Shown here: positions 24,501 to 38,292 of the stretch, piece after piece
Layout: every line of letters starts with the position of its first letter
Numbering within the stretch: the stretch's first letter is position 1
Notes under the pieces: generated by a model
What the model was told of the DNA's origin: nothing
Database searches by the model: none
What the model saw: the letters and a program-made list of their open reading frames with translations, nothing else
Source: Siphonodentalium dalli
Lineage: Eukaryota > Mollusca > Scaphopoda > Gadilida > Siphonodentaliidae
Direction of reading: 5' to 3'
Assembly (NCBI GenBank): GCA_032622095.1
Contig: CP136061.1
Location: 124,506,754-124,570,753, forward strand
Length of the DNA: 64,000 nt
Position numbers and translations under genes: made by a program

Positions 24501-27500
24501 ATTATATATATGCACCTTACAATTCTTCGAATGTTCGCTTGATATTAAATATAAGTATAGCCAACAATTAGCCACTATAGGACGACTAAATACGTCTGAA
24601 TTCTAGCTTTGACCATGGTAGCCAAAAGCTCGGAGCTCGCCGATGGACCGACGATGCGCGTAAATTATAATAGCTATGAGACTGAGCAACCGCTAGTGTT
24701 ATCCGCTATCTATCAGTCTCATATTCCGCGTCATCTAATATCGATGAGAATGTAGACAACACGTGTTCCCGGCGTAGAAAAGTGCATTTTAGCGGTGTTT
24801 TTCTTTACTGACTCTCATGCAGTTTCGGAACGTTCTTTGACACTTGACAAAATGTGGTCCGTTATTCATGTTTATTTTAAACATGACAAAGCTGCAGGCA
24901 GTGCAGGGACTTACACGTGTGATGAATGCAACATGGTGTATAAATCGCAAGCAACTGGGACAACCACCCATCTATGGAATCGTCTGTCCAAGAAGCATCC
25001 AGCACTACATAAACAGACTACCATGCGACTTTTGTTGCATCTTTAAGTTTATAACAACGGGTGTTTCCGAATGCCGATTTGCAATTTTGAATGTACATGC
25101 AAATTGTACAAATTTCGCGTTATTTTAGTTCTGAATGAACCGTTTAGTGGTTATATATTAATCGTCGTGACAGCCGCATGGACGTTTTAATCTGTTCTTT
25201 TTCTCGACAATTGTCAATTGAAGTTAATAGTATCGCAAACGACGGTTCATCGCCACGTACGTTATGATGGAACTTCGGCATGTAGTTCATAAAACGTATC
25301 ACAAATCGTCTAATCGTTGAAAAAACATGTCTAATTGAGAATGCAACACACATGTATGATTCGATTCGATATTCGATTCGACATTCGATTCGATTTCGTG
25401 AATTCGATATTCGATTCGATCAAAATCTCCAATTCGCAGGACCCTACTTTATTCGGAGTCGGAGTGGCCTGCGGCACATGCACAAAGGGCCCTGTGTGTG
25501 CTTCGTGCATATTTGGACTTAGATATTCACATAGCTTAACCTCATTGCTGATATGACGTCCGTAACTATTACTGACGTAAAAGTGCACATCATGTGCTAT
25601 ATGGTTCTAGTACCTACAGACCTACTTCAGCACACCAGCAGTAGGCCATTATTCATAACTGGAACTCAGAGATTGGTTCATCGGAATAACTGTATCTCAA
25701 AGTTTAAAACAGTGTATGATGTTCCACGATTGTGAACGATAATAGCCTTTCAACTGAGTCAGTTTTATGGTTCTTGTGATATTCCCGATATATGTTTCCA
25801 CTGGAAAATGGCAATAACATCAATAGCCCAGCACACGATGTCATAACCTCAATTAGCAGCAAAGAGGTTAATATTCAACTTATTTGATTCTGAAATAAGG
25901 CCATATTTAGCCAGGGTACCCCAAGTCACGTACCACACCAAACTTGGTTGAAATTGGTCCAGGGTTCTGGGACAAAACTCCGGACAAATAGATGGACAGA
26001 CAGATCCTACTCCTTTATATATATATAGATATAGTCCATTTAATAAATAATGGGTTAAAGTATTTATTTGTGTATCATAAATGATCAGCATGGAGCTATT
26101 TGAATGTACACTCATATATTCAATTCACTTTATCAGATCACACAGACACTATTGTAACAGGTGGTGAAATTGTTCAGGTGTATATATTTTGTTTGACCTG
26201 AGGACATCTGGATTTTAATTATTTCTACCAACATATGGGATATTCATTCAACAACTGTTACAGCTATAATGAAAAGCTATTATTGATTTTTCTCATGTAT
26301 GTGTCTTTTTTGACACTCAGTAATTGATATACAGTCATTAGAACATAATAAAATATGTCTGTTTGCCTGGTCCCTTATTTACAAGCCTGCAAATAGTGTG
26401 TCTGTCATTTGCAGAATGAGATCCACAGAGGGTGAATTAAGTGATGCTATCCCGCATGGTGGGCTAGCATCACCAAATATACCCTCTGGGAACCTTATTT
26501 ATCTTGGGCCTCAACTGCTGTCGGAGAGCTAGGATGAGATTGAATTTCCCGAGTTGAAGTTGATTTTCACCCATTAGTCACCTCGATTATGCATTTTATC
26601 TTCTGAAAATTATGGGATATAGAAACTTCCCGGAAGGGAAAAAGTAACTAAAACAATGTTAATTTGAGACTATAGATACTTTCCAGAAGACGAAGCCTAA
26701 GCGGAATGAGGTCCCCAGAGGGTGTATTTGGTGATGCTGTGTGGGATAGCATTACTAAATTCACCCTATGGGGAAATACCAGACACTATTTGCAGGCTTG
26801 CTTATTTAGCCCCTGGTTATGGTCGATCTAGAATAGGTTCACCAATTGGATTCTAAAAGTATAAATTGGAATGGTCCATTCATCAGTTGTTGGGTTATCC
26901 AGATGCTATAAGCAGACATCATGCATAGAAACATTGATTTCATTTGTAGGGATGTTCAAATGGATGAGGCCAACAAACAGCGGTAGGCAATTAAGGAACT
27001 TATTCAGCCCTCAAAATTATGAAAAAATGTCCCAGGGCAAATTTAATACTGTCGTGACCTTTCTGATGTGGCCCCCACTTTTATTTTCTTAAGAATATGT
27101 TATTATATGAGATAAGTTTGACCCAAACAAAAAAGAAGTTTAATTTAATTTGGTATGCACCTGTCTATTATAGATTCCACATGTTACTAAGTCATTTCCC
27201 AGGGCATTGCTTATTGCTGTGGCTAATTTTGAGGATTATGCTTATTTGCTGAAAATCCCAACAAGTTAACAATTAGCAATCATGAAACTACTCATCAATG
27301 AGTGATCAGTAATCAGAGGGCTAAATGTGTGAATATTATAAACACCTCAAATAGATTCATGACAAATTAGATAACATATCTGGAACCATGTATACTCATT
27401 CACAACATTAATATATACCCGTCATCACATGTTAAGACTCTGTGTGCCCATTCCCAATTTTTATATATAAAAACAGTTGTATTATGTAATGAGTCAGTCT

Positions 27501-30500
27501 ATCCGTCCAACAGTCTGTATGTCCGACCATCTGTCAGCATTTTTGGTTTCAGCGTGATAACTTGATTACTTGAGCTTCCTGAAATTTTGCGAAAACCCTG
27601 TGCCAATGCATTCTCTTATACATGTATATATGCTAGTCTCCCATAGGGAGCCTCGCATATATAAGAGAATACATTGGCCGAACAATATTATCCTTGACCT
27701 TGTAAGCCAGTGCCTTCTCTTTTATATGCAAGGCTTTCTATGGGAGAATCGCATATATAAGAGAATGCATGGCACAGGGTCTTTAATGCTGCACCAGCCC
27801 AGCTCCCGTCAGGAAAGGGTTAACAAATGTTCACATGAAATGTTATGCACTGCTCTTCTGTTCACAGCGTTTTGGCCACATACATGATATGGAACTTCAT
27901 ACAGGATCTCACAGGATATTTGCCGAGAAACTTTATCGATGCCGCTATGGTGATGATGGAGGTGGAGAATGGCGTGACAGCCTTATCACCGCTGTGGGAG
28001 AGGTGCTCAAACAAGGCAACGGCTGCGTTCGAGTTTGCTCTTGGTGCACTTTATGTGCAGGATAAATTTCCACCTGAGAACAAAAAAGAAGTGAGTATTG
28101 AGTTCCCAAATACATATTATAGCCTAGAGTTTAATGTGTCTGTCATTTGCAAAATGAGGTCCCCAGAGGGTGAATTTAGTGACGCTATTCAGCATAGCGG
28201 GATAGCATCACTAAATTCACCCTCTGGGGACCTCATTCTGCTTAGGCCTCATCTTCTCTAGAAAGTTTCTTTATTATAAAATTTCTAAAGAAACTTCTTC
28301 ACATAGATTCTATTTCTTTTTTAGTTTAGTTTCTCTATATCCCCAAATTGGCAGATGACACATTGCATAATCAAGGTTCCCAATGGGTGTACATCACAAT
28401 ATTCACCATTTGGGAACTTCAATCTGAGACTATGTCTCCCATAGCAGATGAGGTCATGCAGAATGAGGTCCCCAGAGGGTAAATTTGGTGATACTAGTCC
28501 GATATGCGGGATAGCATCACTAAATTCACCCTCTGGGGGACCTCATTCTGCAAATGACAGACACACTAAACTCAGACTTGACTGGTCCCTATTTCTGCTC
28601 ACAATTAAAGTTTGTTGGTGACCTGTAGACTGTAGCTGACTTTTCTTTTCTCTTTCTTCTCATCCTGCTTTCCTCTGCAAAAATTCAAAATTATTAAAGA
28701 TGCATAATCCGAATTAACGCTCCCAGATGACTATTTCTTTTGCTTCGGGGGTGAAAAATATTTCGATCGAGTTGATGAACCCACCCATCAAAGCTCAGAG
28801 TGATCAAATATCGATTTTTGAAATTTCTCGAAATATGTAATTAGTTGTGGCCCAGAAACGAGTCTTCAAACCGAATGCGGATGAAGATGGATAACTCTAA
28901 AATCAAGTGGTAATACGGCAAAATTTTGTGATAGGCAAGTGATAATACGGCCATATTTTGTTGAACAACATGTCGATAAATAAAAAGTTTTGGGAAATTT
29001 GATACCATAGTTGTCAGTGGTTTGCATTATTTTGTTGCAATAAATCGATTCTGATAACTAAAGCATATTTTAAAGAAATGTTGTTGTTGTTTCTTGATGA
29101 TATGGGGACTGTCTGATCGGATTGAGTACCTTTAAATGATACATATTATTTATGCAGGTGGAGAATATTTTTGAACATATCAAAGGAGCCTTCATTTCGA
29201 AGTTACCCACCGTCTTATGGATGGATGATAAAACACGTGCAGCAGCGAAGGATAAAGCAGAGGCTCTGATTGGTACGATTGGATATCCCGACTGGATCTT
29301 GGATCCCAAAAAGCTAGACGAGTATTACAATAACGTAGGTATCAAGCCATGTTTTTCTTTGAAAACCATGCAGCCTGCCCAAATTTTATTTCAGGAGTTA
29401 CGCATTATATCATGTTTCCTGCATGTGCGATTTCATATTTGATAAAAACGTTTGTGGCTCGTGATTTCAATGTACAGTCAATTTCAGTTAATTGCATATC
29501 GTTTAAATGCATAATTTGGCTATTTGCATGAAATATGCATGCACCAAACCATTTTCTCATAAAAAGACCATTTTTTATACCCCCGCAACGAAGTTATGGG
29601 GGGTATACTGGAGTCAGCTCGTCTGTTGTCCGTCCGTGGACACAAATTTGTCCGGAGTGTTTCTGTCGTTTTTTAATAATTTCCATGAAACTTGGCACAG
29701 GCATCAACCACCATGGGAACCTGTGCACCTGCGATTATGACGTCTGTCCGACTTTTTTTTGTGGAGTTATTCCCCCTTTTTCGACTTAGAATTTTTTTGC
29801 AACATGTATAATTTTGTCCAAGCTTTTATTCCTACATTTTTAGTTCAATTTGTTTTAACTTGGCACTGATATTTAGTACCATGGGAACCTGTGCACCTGC
29901 GATTATGACGTCTGTCTGGCATTTTTTGGTGGAGTTATCCCCCTATTTTTACTTAGAATTTTTTTTGCAACATGCCTAATTTTGTCCGAGCTTTTATTTC
30001 TACATTTTTAGGTCAATGTTTTTTAATCTTGGCACTGATATTTAGTACCATGAGAACCTGTGCACCTGCGATTATGATGTCTGTCCGACTTTTATTGTGG
30101 AGTTATTCCCCTTTTTCGACTTAGAACATTTTTGCAAAATGCATAATTTTGTTCGAACTTTTATTCCTACATTTTTCGGTCAATAGGTTTAAGATTACGT
30201 TTAGGTTTGTGCACCTGCAATGGGAACTGTTATTTTATTATTTTAACTAAATGTTTACTGACATGTGAAACATCTTAGTATTTTAAAAACACGGGGGGTA
30301 TCCTTAGTCCCATTGGGACCGTCACACCTCTAGTTAATCGTTTATTTGCATAAGGGTCAGACTATTCCGTTTTTATGCATACGAAAATCGCCAAAAATGT
30401 TTCTGAGAAGGGGTAAAAAGTCACCTTATGGTGCCGAATTTATAGCAAAGTGTAAATAAAATTTAGTTTGAAATACGTATTTTACGAGAAAACTTAATAC

Positions 30501-33500
30501 AAAGGTGTTGAAGATGACCATCGCGAGAGCGAAGACATTCAAACGGCAATTTTCAATTTCATTACACACGTGGTTTTCTATCTCTTCTAACATGCTTTTG
30601 TTGACACACATTTCCTTCCTGTATGTTTCCATATTGATTTGTGAATTGCATGATTTATTAAAATTTGTATATTTATTTGGTTGTTTGTTGTATTTGTAAA
30701 CATTTGTAAACACCTGAAGTTCTAGTTGCAATTCTGAGAATTCAAAGTGAAAGGAAGATTCCCGGGAATTCAACCAACAAAGTGTCAAGGACACCAACTA
30801 AACAGAAGTGCTTTTCTATTTCTTCTAACATACTTTTGTTCACAAACATTTCCTGTATGTTTCCTTATTTCTTTGTGAATTGTATGCTTTATTAAAGTTT
30901 GTATATTTGTTTTGTGTCTTGATTCATAAAAATAAAAACGTTTGTAAACACCTGCAGTTCGAATTCCGAAAATCCTATTGAATTCCGGGAATTCTATCAA
31001 CAAAGTGTCAGTACCAGTACAGGCCTCAGCTCACAAGGCGACTCGGGCGAGATTGTCACCTTACTGTCGCTGACTTCGCCCTATCGTCGCTCTAAGGCAA
31101 AATCGAAGTCGCCTTCAATTTTAGGGGGATTTTATTTCTTCTTTTTTTTCTGAATTGTTTTTTCTTGTTTCTTTTCCGGACATGTCCGTATATAGATGAA
31201 TTGTGGCGGCCATCCCAAAAAGAAACAGACGATGCAGAGACAAAGACCCAAGTGTTTAAAATAAAAAATAAAATATGACCTATTGTTTTGTGTTGTTATT
31301 CCGTCGCCTTTATTCCCTTTGCGGTAATGAATATTAATCACGATTGTTTTGACACACTGAAAACACGATGAGATGTTCACATCTGTGTTGTTACTGACCA
31401 TCGTGAGTGTCACAAATAAATGTTTGAATTAACTTAAAAGGCCGCCGTCCCGCTTTTCAGATATAAAACAATTACGACATTATCAGAGTATGTACCAGGC
31501 GCTTCGGAAGTTTGTTTTGGTAACATGTCGGACTTTTTGAAAAGACCGCGTCAGACTTTTTGAAGAGTCCGCTTCCGTAAATAAAATAATGTCAAGTTTA
31601 TTGCTTTAATCGGATTATACCAGTGATGTTGGCATTAATTAAGAGAGGCCATTAATTAATAAAAGCTTTTGCAACTCCTTTGTTAGTTAGTCCTTATTGT
31701 TTATTTTAGCGGACACCCACATTACAGCCGTGACCAAATTAAACTTACAAAGTTACATGCATCATGATTCAGACTGTACAAACGTATCTTCCAAGCTGCA
31801 GTCTAGGAAATAATACTACTTTCATTTAGTTAAAAAATTAACTACTACTGTAACTTGATAATTGTCTTGCTTAAATGATAGCTACACAAAACATTTCCAA
31901 AAATTTTAAATGTATAATAACAATTAATTAAGCTAATTTCAGATAAAGTCAAATTTATTTTTAGTTTTATTTCTTATTTTATCTTTTTTTAAATTTTATT
32001 GTCAGATGTTATAAAATAAAGCGATATTTGAAAATTGTCAATTTTTTGTAGTCTCCCCACTTCTCCCTGAAGTCTCCCTAAATTTCCTGGAGGGAGACTT
32101 CAAGTCTCCCTGTTCTGGACCCCTAGGCTGAGGCCTGTACCAGTATAATCTTGGAATTCTCATCAATTCAAAAAGTTATTTATTTTCAGCAGACACTTTA
32201 TGATTCTTTGGTTCTCCAATTTTCCTGGAACTTCTCCCCATCTAGCATTTCTGTCAGTGCTAACAGATGAGCGACTGGACATCTGTAAAATAGAAGAGTC
32301 TAGCCCGAAGGGTGAGATCTTCTAGTTTCCGAATGTCCAGTTGCGACTCCATTGACTAACAGTTTTCAATATACAAGGATGAACTACTACTTTCATACCG
32401 ATGAACAATTCCAATAAATGATAAATGATTAATTACAAATGGCAATAATCCGACACAATTGGGATGAGCTGGTAATTTTTAAATGTCAATATGTTTGTTA
32501 ATATAGGGGAACTGTACCCAATTCCAGCCATTTATGGGGCCATCTCCTACTATACTCAACATAATATATGCAACAAATTAATGAATTTGAGCCATAAATA
32601 AGTGCAAAATACACTCATGTGCTATGTGAATGTTGTAAAACAACATGGTAATTATATAAGAAATAAACGGCGGTTTCAATGTGGTCATGGGATTTTGACC
32701 GCGAGAAAAAATCAGCAAACTGCATGAACCCCGAAATGCGGAGTTTGCTGATTTTTTATCGCGGTCAAAACCCATGACCACGTTGAATCCGCTGTGTATT
32801 ATTTATATTTATATACTTAAATTCATTATGAACTAGGATTGTCTGTCTTTCCCACTATTTATTCATCTATTTAAATGAACGCACGAAGTTCAGTTCAGAA
32901 AGTGCGAATCCTCGTTTTTTGGAAAACCAAACATTTTGAGAATCCGTTCTTGAAGAACGGAAAAAAAAACGCAATTTTACAGTTTAGTATACACATATGA
33001 CAAACTGTCTTGTTTAGCTAGGAACTAATGTAGACGTGTTGATTTCAAGAATGATAACTGAAACTAACAATTAAGTTTCGGCTTTGGATAAGAAATCGAC
33101 AACACACCGTTCTACCATAATGATATATTTGTGAGGTTCGGGGGAATATTTGTAGCGGTAAGGAAAATGATAAAACGTTATTAAGTAGCGGGATTTTTGA
33201 ACATCAACGTTCAGTAACACCGGGCAACAACTCTGATTATAGACCAAAATAAATTTCTTGCCAAATCCGGACGTACTATATAGATACTCAAGCAGTCGGC
33301 AATGTCCGACAATCCCCGGTCATTTCCGGGACCAATGTGTTCATAAACCTATGAACGACACTGGAAGTGACGTCACGTTGCGTTCATAGGTTTATGAACG
33401 CATTGGATACGGGGGCGTGTCTACCGTAACGCTATGGGGAAATCGGAGGAGATATTAGGTGTATGTAAATATAATGAAAATGAGTTTATGACTCGAGCCA

Positions 33501-36500
33501 TAAACTCATTTTCATTATAATTACCACGTTCATAAAGCACATTAGTGTATTTTGCACTTATTTGAGGCTCAAATTCATAATTTGTTGCATATATTCTGTT
33601 ATTCTGAGTATAGTATAGTAAATGGCTGGATTTGAGTACAGTCCTCCTTTAATCACCATGTTTTTAATGAGTATGAATCAGCCTCAAATTCAATTTACGA
33701 AACAAACAACTAGACTCGTATCTATAAACTTATGCTGTGAACAACATCATGGGTATGGGTATTATGTGATTCCTGTTTCTGCATGCCTATTTGGTTATTT
33801 ACACAACAAAAGTAATTGAGAATTACAATAATTATTTTCATTCAACAAGCATTTCATCAAAATAAGTACACAGTGTTTTAATGGGTACAGCCTCAAGTTC
33901 TATCCAATCGCGATGGCACAAGTTACATATCGACAAACCCAATAACACTCATTTCGTTTTGTGTTTGACACCACCTGCACTAGCATCCGTGAATAAAAAA
34001 AAAACAGACTTACAAGGTTTATTCAGACAGGGCTTTTTGTGAGGTGATGTGTGTTGATGTTTTTATTTTATAGTTCCGGTTTCATGGTTGAGGTGAAATA
34101 TCACAGTGGGTCATTTTCATTTGTAAATATCACACAGCAAGAACACTGTAATTCTAGGAACAAGGATGTAATCATTTTCCATATCTGCTACACAGGATGG
34201 AATTACAGTGGCAAAATAAAAACCAGTTTTATGTATTGCAGGTTGAAATAACAGATCAACTATTTGAAAGCCATATCAACTTATTGAATTTTGGAAAGTG
34301 GTTGAAACTCGACAGGCTTGGAAAACTGCCAGATAGATCTGAGTAAGTAAATGGCACATTATCTGTTCATTTAACTCAACTTTACTTTTTGATGTTTGAG
34401 CTGTTGCGGTGGTTAGACATCTGTGCGTCCATCCATCAAAATTTCCTTTGGCTCACCCTACAGGCCGCATCCCTCATCCCATCATCACCAAACTTAATAA
34501 GGATATTCGGGGTGACATCTAAATGGGAGCCATCAATGTTTTCTGAATTACGTTGAAAAACATGGCTGCCAGTGGCCATCTTGGATTTTACTCTTTGCAT
34601 GACTAAATCCTTTGGCACAATCTACAGGCCACATCCCTCATCCGAATGTGACCAAACTTCATAAGGATCTTCAGGGTGACCTCTAGATGGGAGCCAACAA
34701 TATTTTCCGAATTTCGTTAAAACACTTTGTCACCAGCGGCCATCTTGGATTTTACTCTTTTCATGACTAAAATTCTTTGGCACACCCTACATGCCACATC
34801 CCTCATCCAATCTTCATATTGTTCTTTGGTGTGACCTCTAGATGGAAGCTGTCCAATTCTTCTGAAATTTGTTAAAAAACATGGGCACATGGAGCCATCT
34901 TGGATTTCTCATTTGAATCCATCAGCACACCCTGCAGCCCATATTTAGTGGAGAAATGTTTGAAACGAAGTTAATTTCACAGTACAATCCTTTTACTGAA
35001 ACTTTTTGACTTTCCTTCTTTATCGTTCTATTGACTGCTCAGCATAAAAGTATTAACACCTCCCCAAGTTGGCTATAATGTCATTGACAGTTTCATTTAA
35101 TCAATATTCTACATATTATATCTGCTTTAGTATTTCTGATAAAACTTTACTCCACCGCTATTTAAGTGTCGTCACTCATGAATATATTATTATTTTTTTC
35201 TAGCATAATAAGTCGGTGCCATATATGGTTTGTAGTCCATGTTTATTGTCCCCCAAAATTTTAGGAGGACTATTGTAATCAGCCGTGTGCGTCCATCCGT
35301 CCGGAGTTATAACACCAGTAATGATCATCCGATTTGATTGAAACGTGGTATGTAGGTGTCGTTATTTCCCTTTTTTCAACTTTTTTTTTACTTAGAAAAT
35401 TTCTCACTTTTTCGGTTTCCGGATGATATCTCAAGTTTGGATCCTTTAATTGCTAATACCGTTTTTACGTGGATCAGTCATATCACGATACAAGTTGAGT
35501 TCTAATTTGAGTTTGATCCGATTATGGACTTTTTTCGACTTAGAAAATTCAATTTTACTTCTTTTTTCTTTGGTTTCCGGATGATAACTCAAGTTTGGAC
35601 TGTTCAATTGAAAAATTTTGTGAGTCATTGATATCAAAATACAGGTCAAGTTCGAATATGAGTTTGATCCGATGATTTTTCTCAGAGTTATGGGGTTTTC
35701 TACTTAGAAAATTCAATTTTCTTGTTTTTTCTTTGGTTTCTGGATGATAACTCAAGTTTGAAGTGTTTAATTGGAAATTCATTTTTTTTGTGGGTTGTTC
35801 ATATAAAAATACAGGTCAAATTTGAGTTTGATCCAATGATTTTTCCCAGAGTTATGGGCCTTTCGACTTTTAAAAACATTTTTTATAATTTTCTGTATGA
35901 GGGTATGGTATCTTCATGGTGTAATCAACTCCTCCTACATACAGTATTGATCGTAGATATTTGAAACTTCAGAGTATTGTTACCCACATATTGGAGATGT
36001 GCAACATGTGTATAGATGACGGAAAAATTATTTCTTTACCGAATTATTAACCCTTTCAACATTTTTTTTAATTTCTTTAACAAAGCGGCGTCGACTTGCC
36101 ACGTTTTCGGGGGACACTGCGGTCGGCTGACCTTTTATTTCGACTAAAACCAGCTTGTGATATTGGCTGGTCCAGACACCTATTTCAGTCAAAGATCTAT
36201 TTTATCACAAGCTGAATTTAGTCGTGGGAAGCTTGTACTAAGCTGTTTGCAGGTAATTGCAAAAACACTATTGAATTGAAGCTAAAATAATATCAAGTAC
36301 ACATCGGGGGTATTTGTGAGTTAACAGACTGCAATATTATGGCTGAAGTGTCACTCTCTCTAAAACACTGTAGGTACCCGTGGGAGTGTGTTAAAAATTG
36401 GAATGGTGCACAGGGTTCCAAAATGTTTTCTGTTAGTGGATTGACACTGTCTGATCCAACTGCTTGCTAGATTCCCACAAATGAAAGATGCATTATCCGA

Positions 36501-38246
36501 ATTAATACTCCTTAATTACTATTTCTTTGGCTTCGGGTGTAAAAAATATTTGATTCGAGTCGAGGAACCCAACCATCAAAGCTCAAGAGTGATCAGATAT
36601 CAATTTTTGAAGTTTGTTATTTCTCGAGATGTGCAATTGTTTGTGGCCCAGAAAATTATTGTCTAATGGACGGTCTCAGACAAAGTTGCTGATGAAGATG
36701 GATAACTCTAAAATCAAGTGGTAATACAGCCAAATTTCGTGATATTCAAGTGATAATACAGCCATATTTCGTTGAACAAAATGTTGATAAATAACACATT
36801 TTGGGAAATTTGATACCATAGTTGACAGTGGTGAGCATTATTTGTTTGCAATTAATTGATTCTGATAACTAAAGCATATTGAAGAAATGTTGTTGTTGTA
36901 TATTGATTTAGACTGCATGTTTGCAATCAATTTGTTTCAGTGACTACTGTTTAGGTGGTCAGTACATTTTCCATCTATGCATGTCAAAACTAACCCCAGA
37001 ACAAATGTCAATTTGTATGAGAGATCCAACCATGTTTGTCCTTTCCACATTTACCTTAATCCTTTCTATACTAAAAGCATTCTCCAACTGAGTTATAAAA
37101 GTATTCATGGAATGGTCTATTATTCATGCGGAGCGGTGTTCAGGACAAATTAGCATATGGTAGATAATTAATGTGCAGAAGGAATCATATTTATTGGGGG
37201 GATATATTCAGATAATAAGTTCAACAAACGACCTATCTGAACAATTTAAATACAGTATGCTCTAATTAATCGACCTCTTAACGACGGCAGAATTATGGGT
37301 AACTTTTCAGGATTTAGTCGGAAATATGGCTTGTTGCCATTCATCGGAAAGCTCTCGGCTTTAGGCATTCTTCAGTTGATATTATTCAGACAAAATCCCA
37401 TGATGGCATTCAGATAAACATACAAATAACAATGGCGGATATTTTACAACGACGTTAAAGGTATTTCGTCAGAGAATGTCAACTAACACTAGGCAACACT
37501 ATCGCAGAATTGACAAAACGAAAGTTTGTGCCATTTCCTCTAGTGTTGAAACCGTGACCAGACCGGGTTTTCAGCTTAGCGATCAAATGGTCTCCATGTA
37601 TCAGTCTCAGCTGTTTGTTCCTGTTAACCTTTTCTAAAACCGATACCCTTATATTGTCAATGGAATGTCCCTGTTGATAAAAATGTCCATAGGCTGGCTT
37701 ATAATCATGAAGTCGAATGTCCATCAGATGTTCCACAATACTTTCTGAACATTTTCTAAGGGATAGCTATAGACATCAATGAGTATCTAGTATAGAAAAG
37801 GTTAAGCCACATGACAGTTTGCACTCAAAATTACACATAATAATATTCACTTTTGATTTTTTTCCTGGTATCAAGATAGGTTGATAAATACCTGAACTAT
37901 ATATATATTACCATTCTACAAACATAATATGTCCCAGAAAGATGCCTTTAAGTCATACAAAAATACAATTTTGAATACAGTGGATGGGTCCCGTATAAAA
38001 TGGCGTCATTTGTATTGATCAAAATTCTCGAATTGGAAACATCACTCATAGAAGAGATTGTTTGCAGAATTGCTTACTTTTATATCATTTTATAGCCATT
38101 TATTTGTTTATTTAATGTTGGGTCAGACCTTTTCATGGCAGAATTCTCTGTGTGACAACTCATACTATATGGGTGATCATCCATTAATTTGTCGATAAAT
38201 CTTCCAGAAATTTTGGGTAGATACCACCAAATTGCGACCTGTTGCG

Positions 38247-38292
<46 letters not shown>

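Larger units (their letters stand above)
32503..33648. mobile_element. Family D palindromic MITE, split by an insertion
   Basis: The left half (32503 to about 32655) and right half (about 33466-33648, followed by TTAA) match 54556-54897. About 0.8 kb lies between them, including two long hairpins (32666-32792 and 33337-33412). The boundaries of the insert are not exact. Confidence 0.7.
37060..37801. mobile_element. Family E MITE with two nested insertions
   Basis: TTAA at 37056-37059 and 37802-37805. Ends match 12832-13168. The centre is interrupted by the left arm of a pogo-like MITE (37253 to about 37357) and by a fragment with a GIY-YIG-like coding remnant (to about 37740). Confidence 0.75.

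Noticed and set aside
26809-27569. A full family E MITE at 26809-27325
   Set aside because: Only short end-like words match; the middle and TTAA flanks do not.
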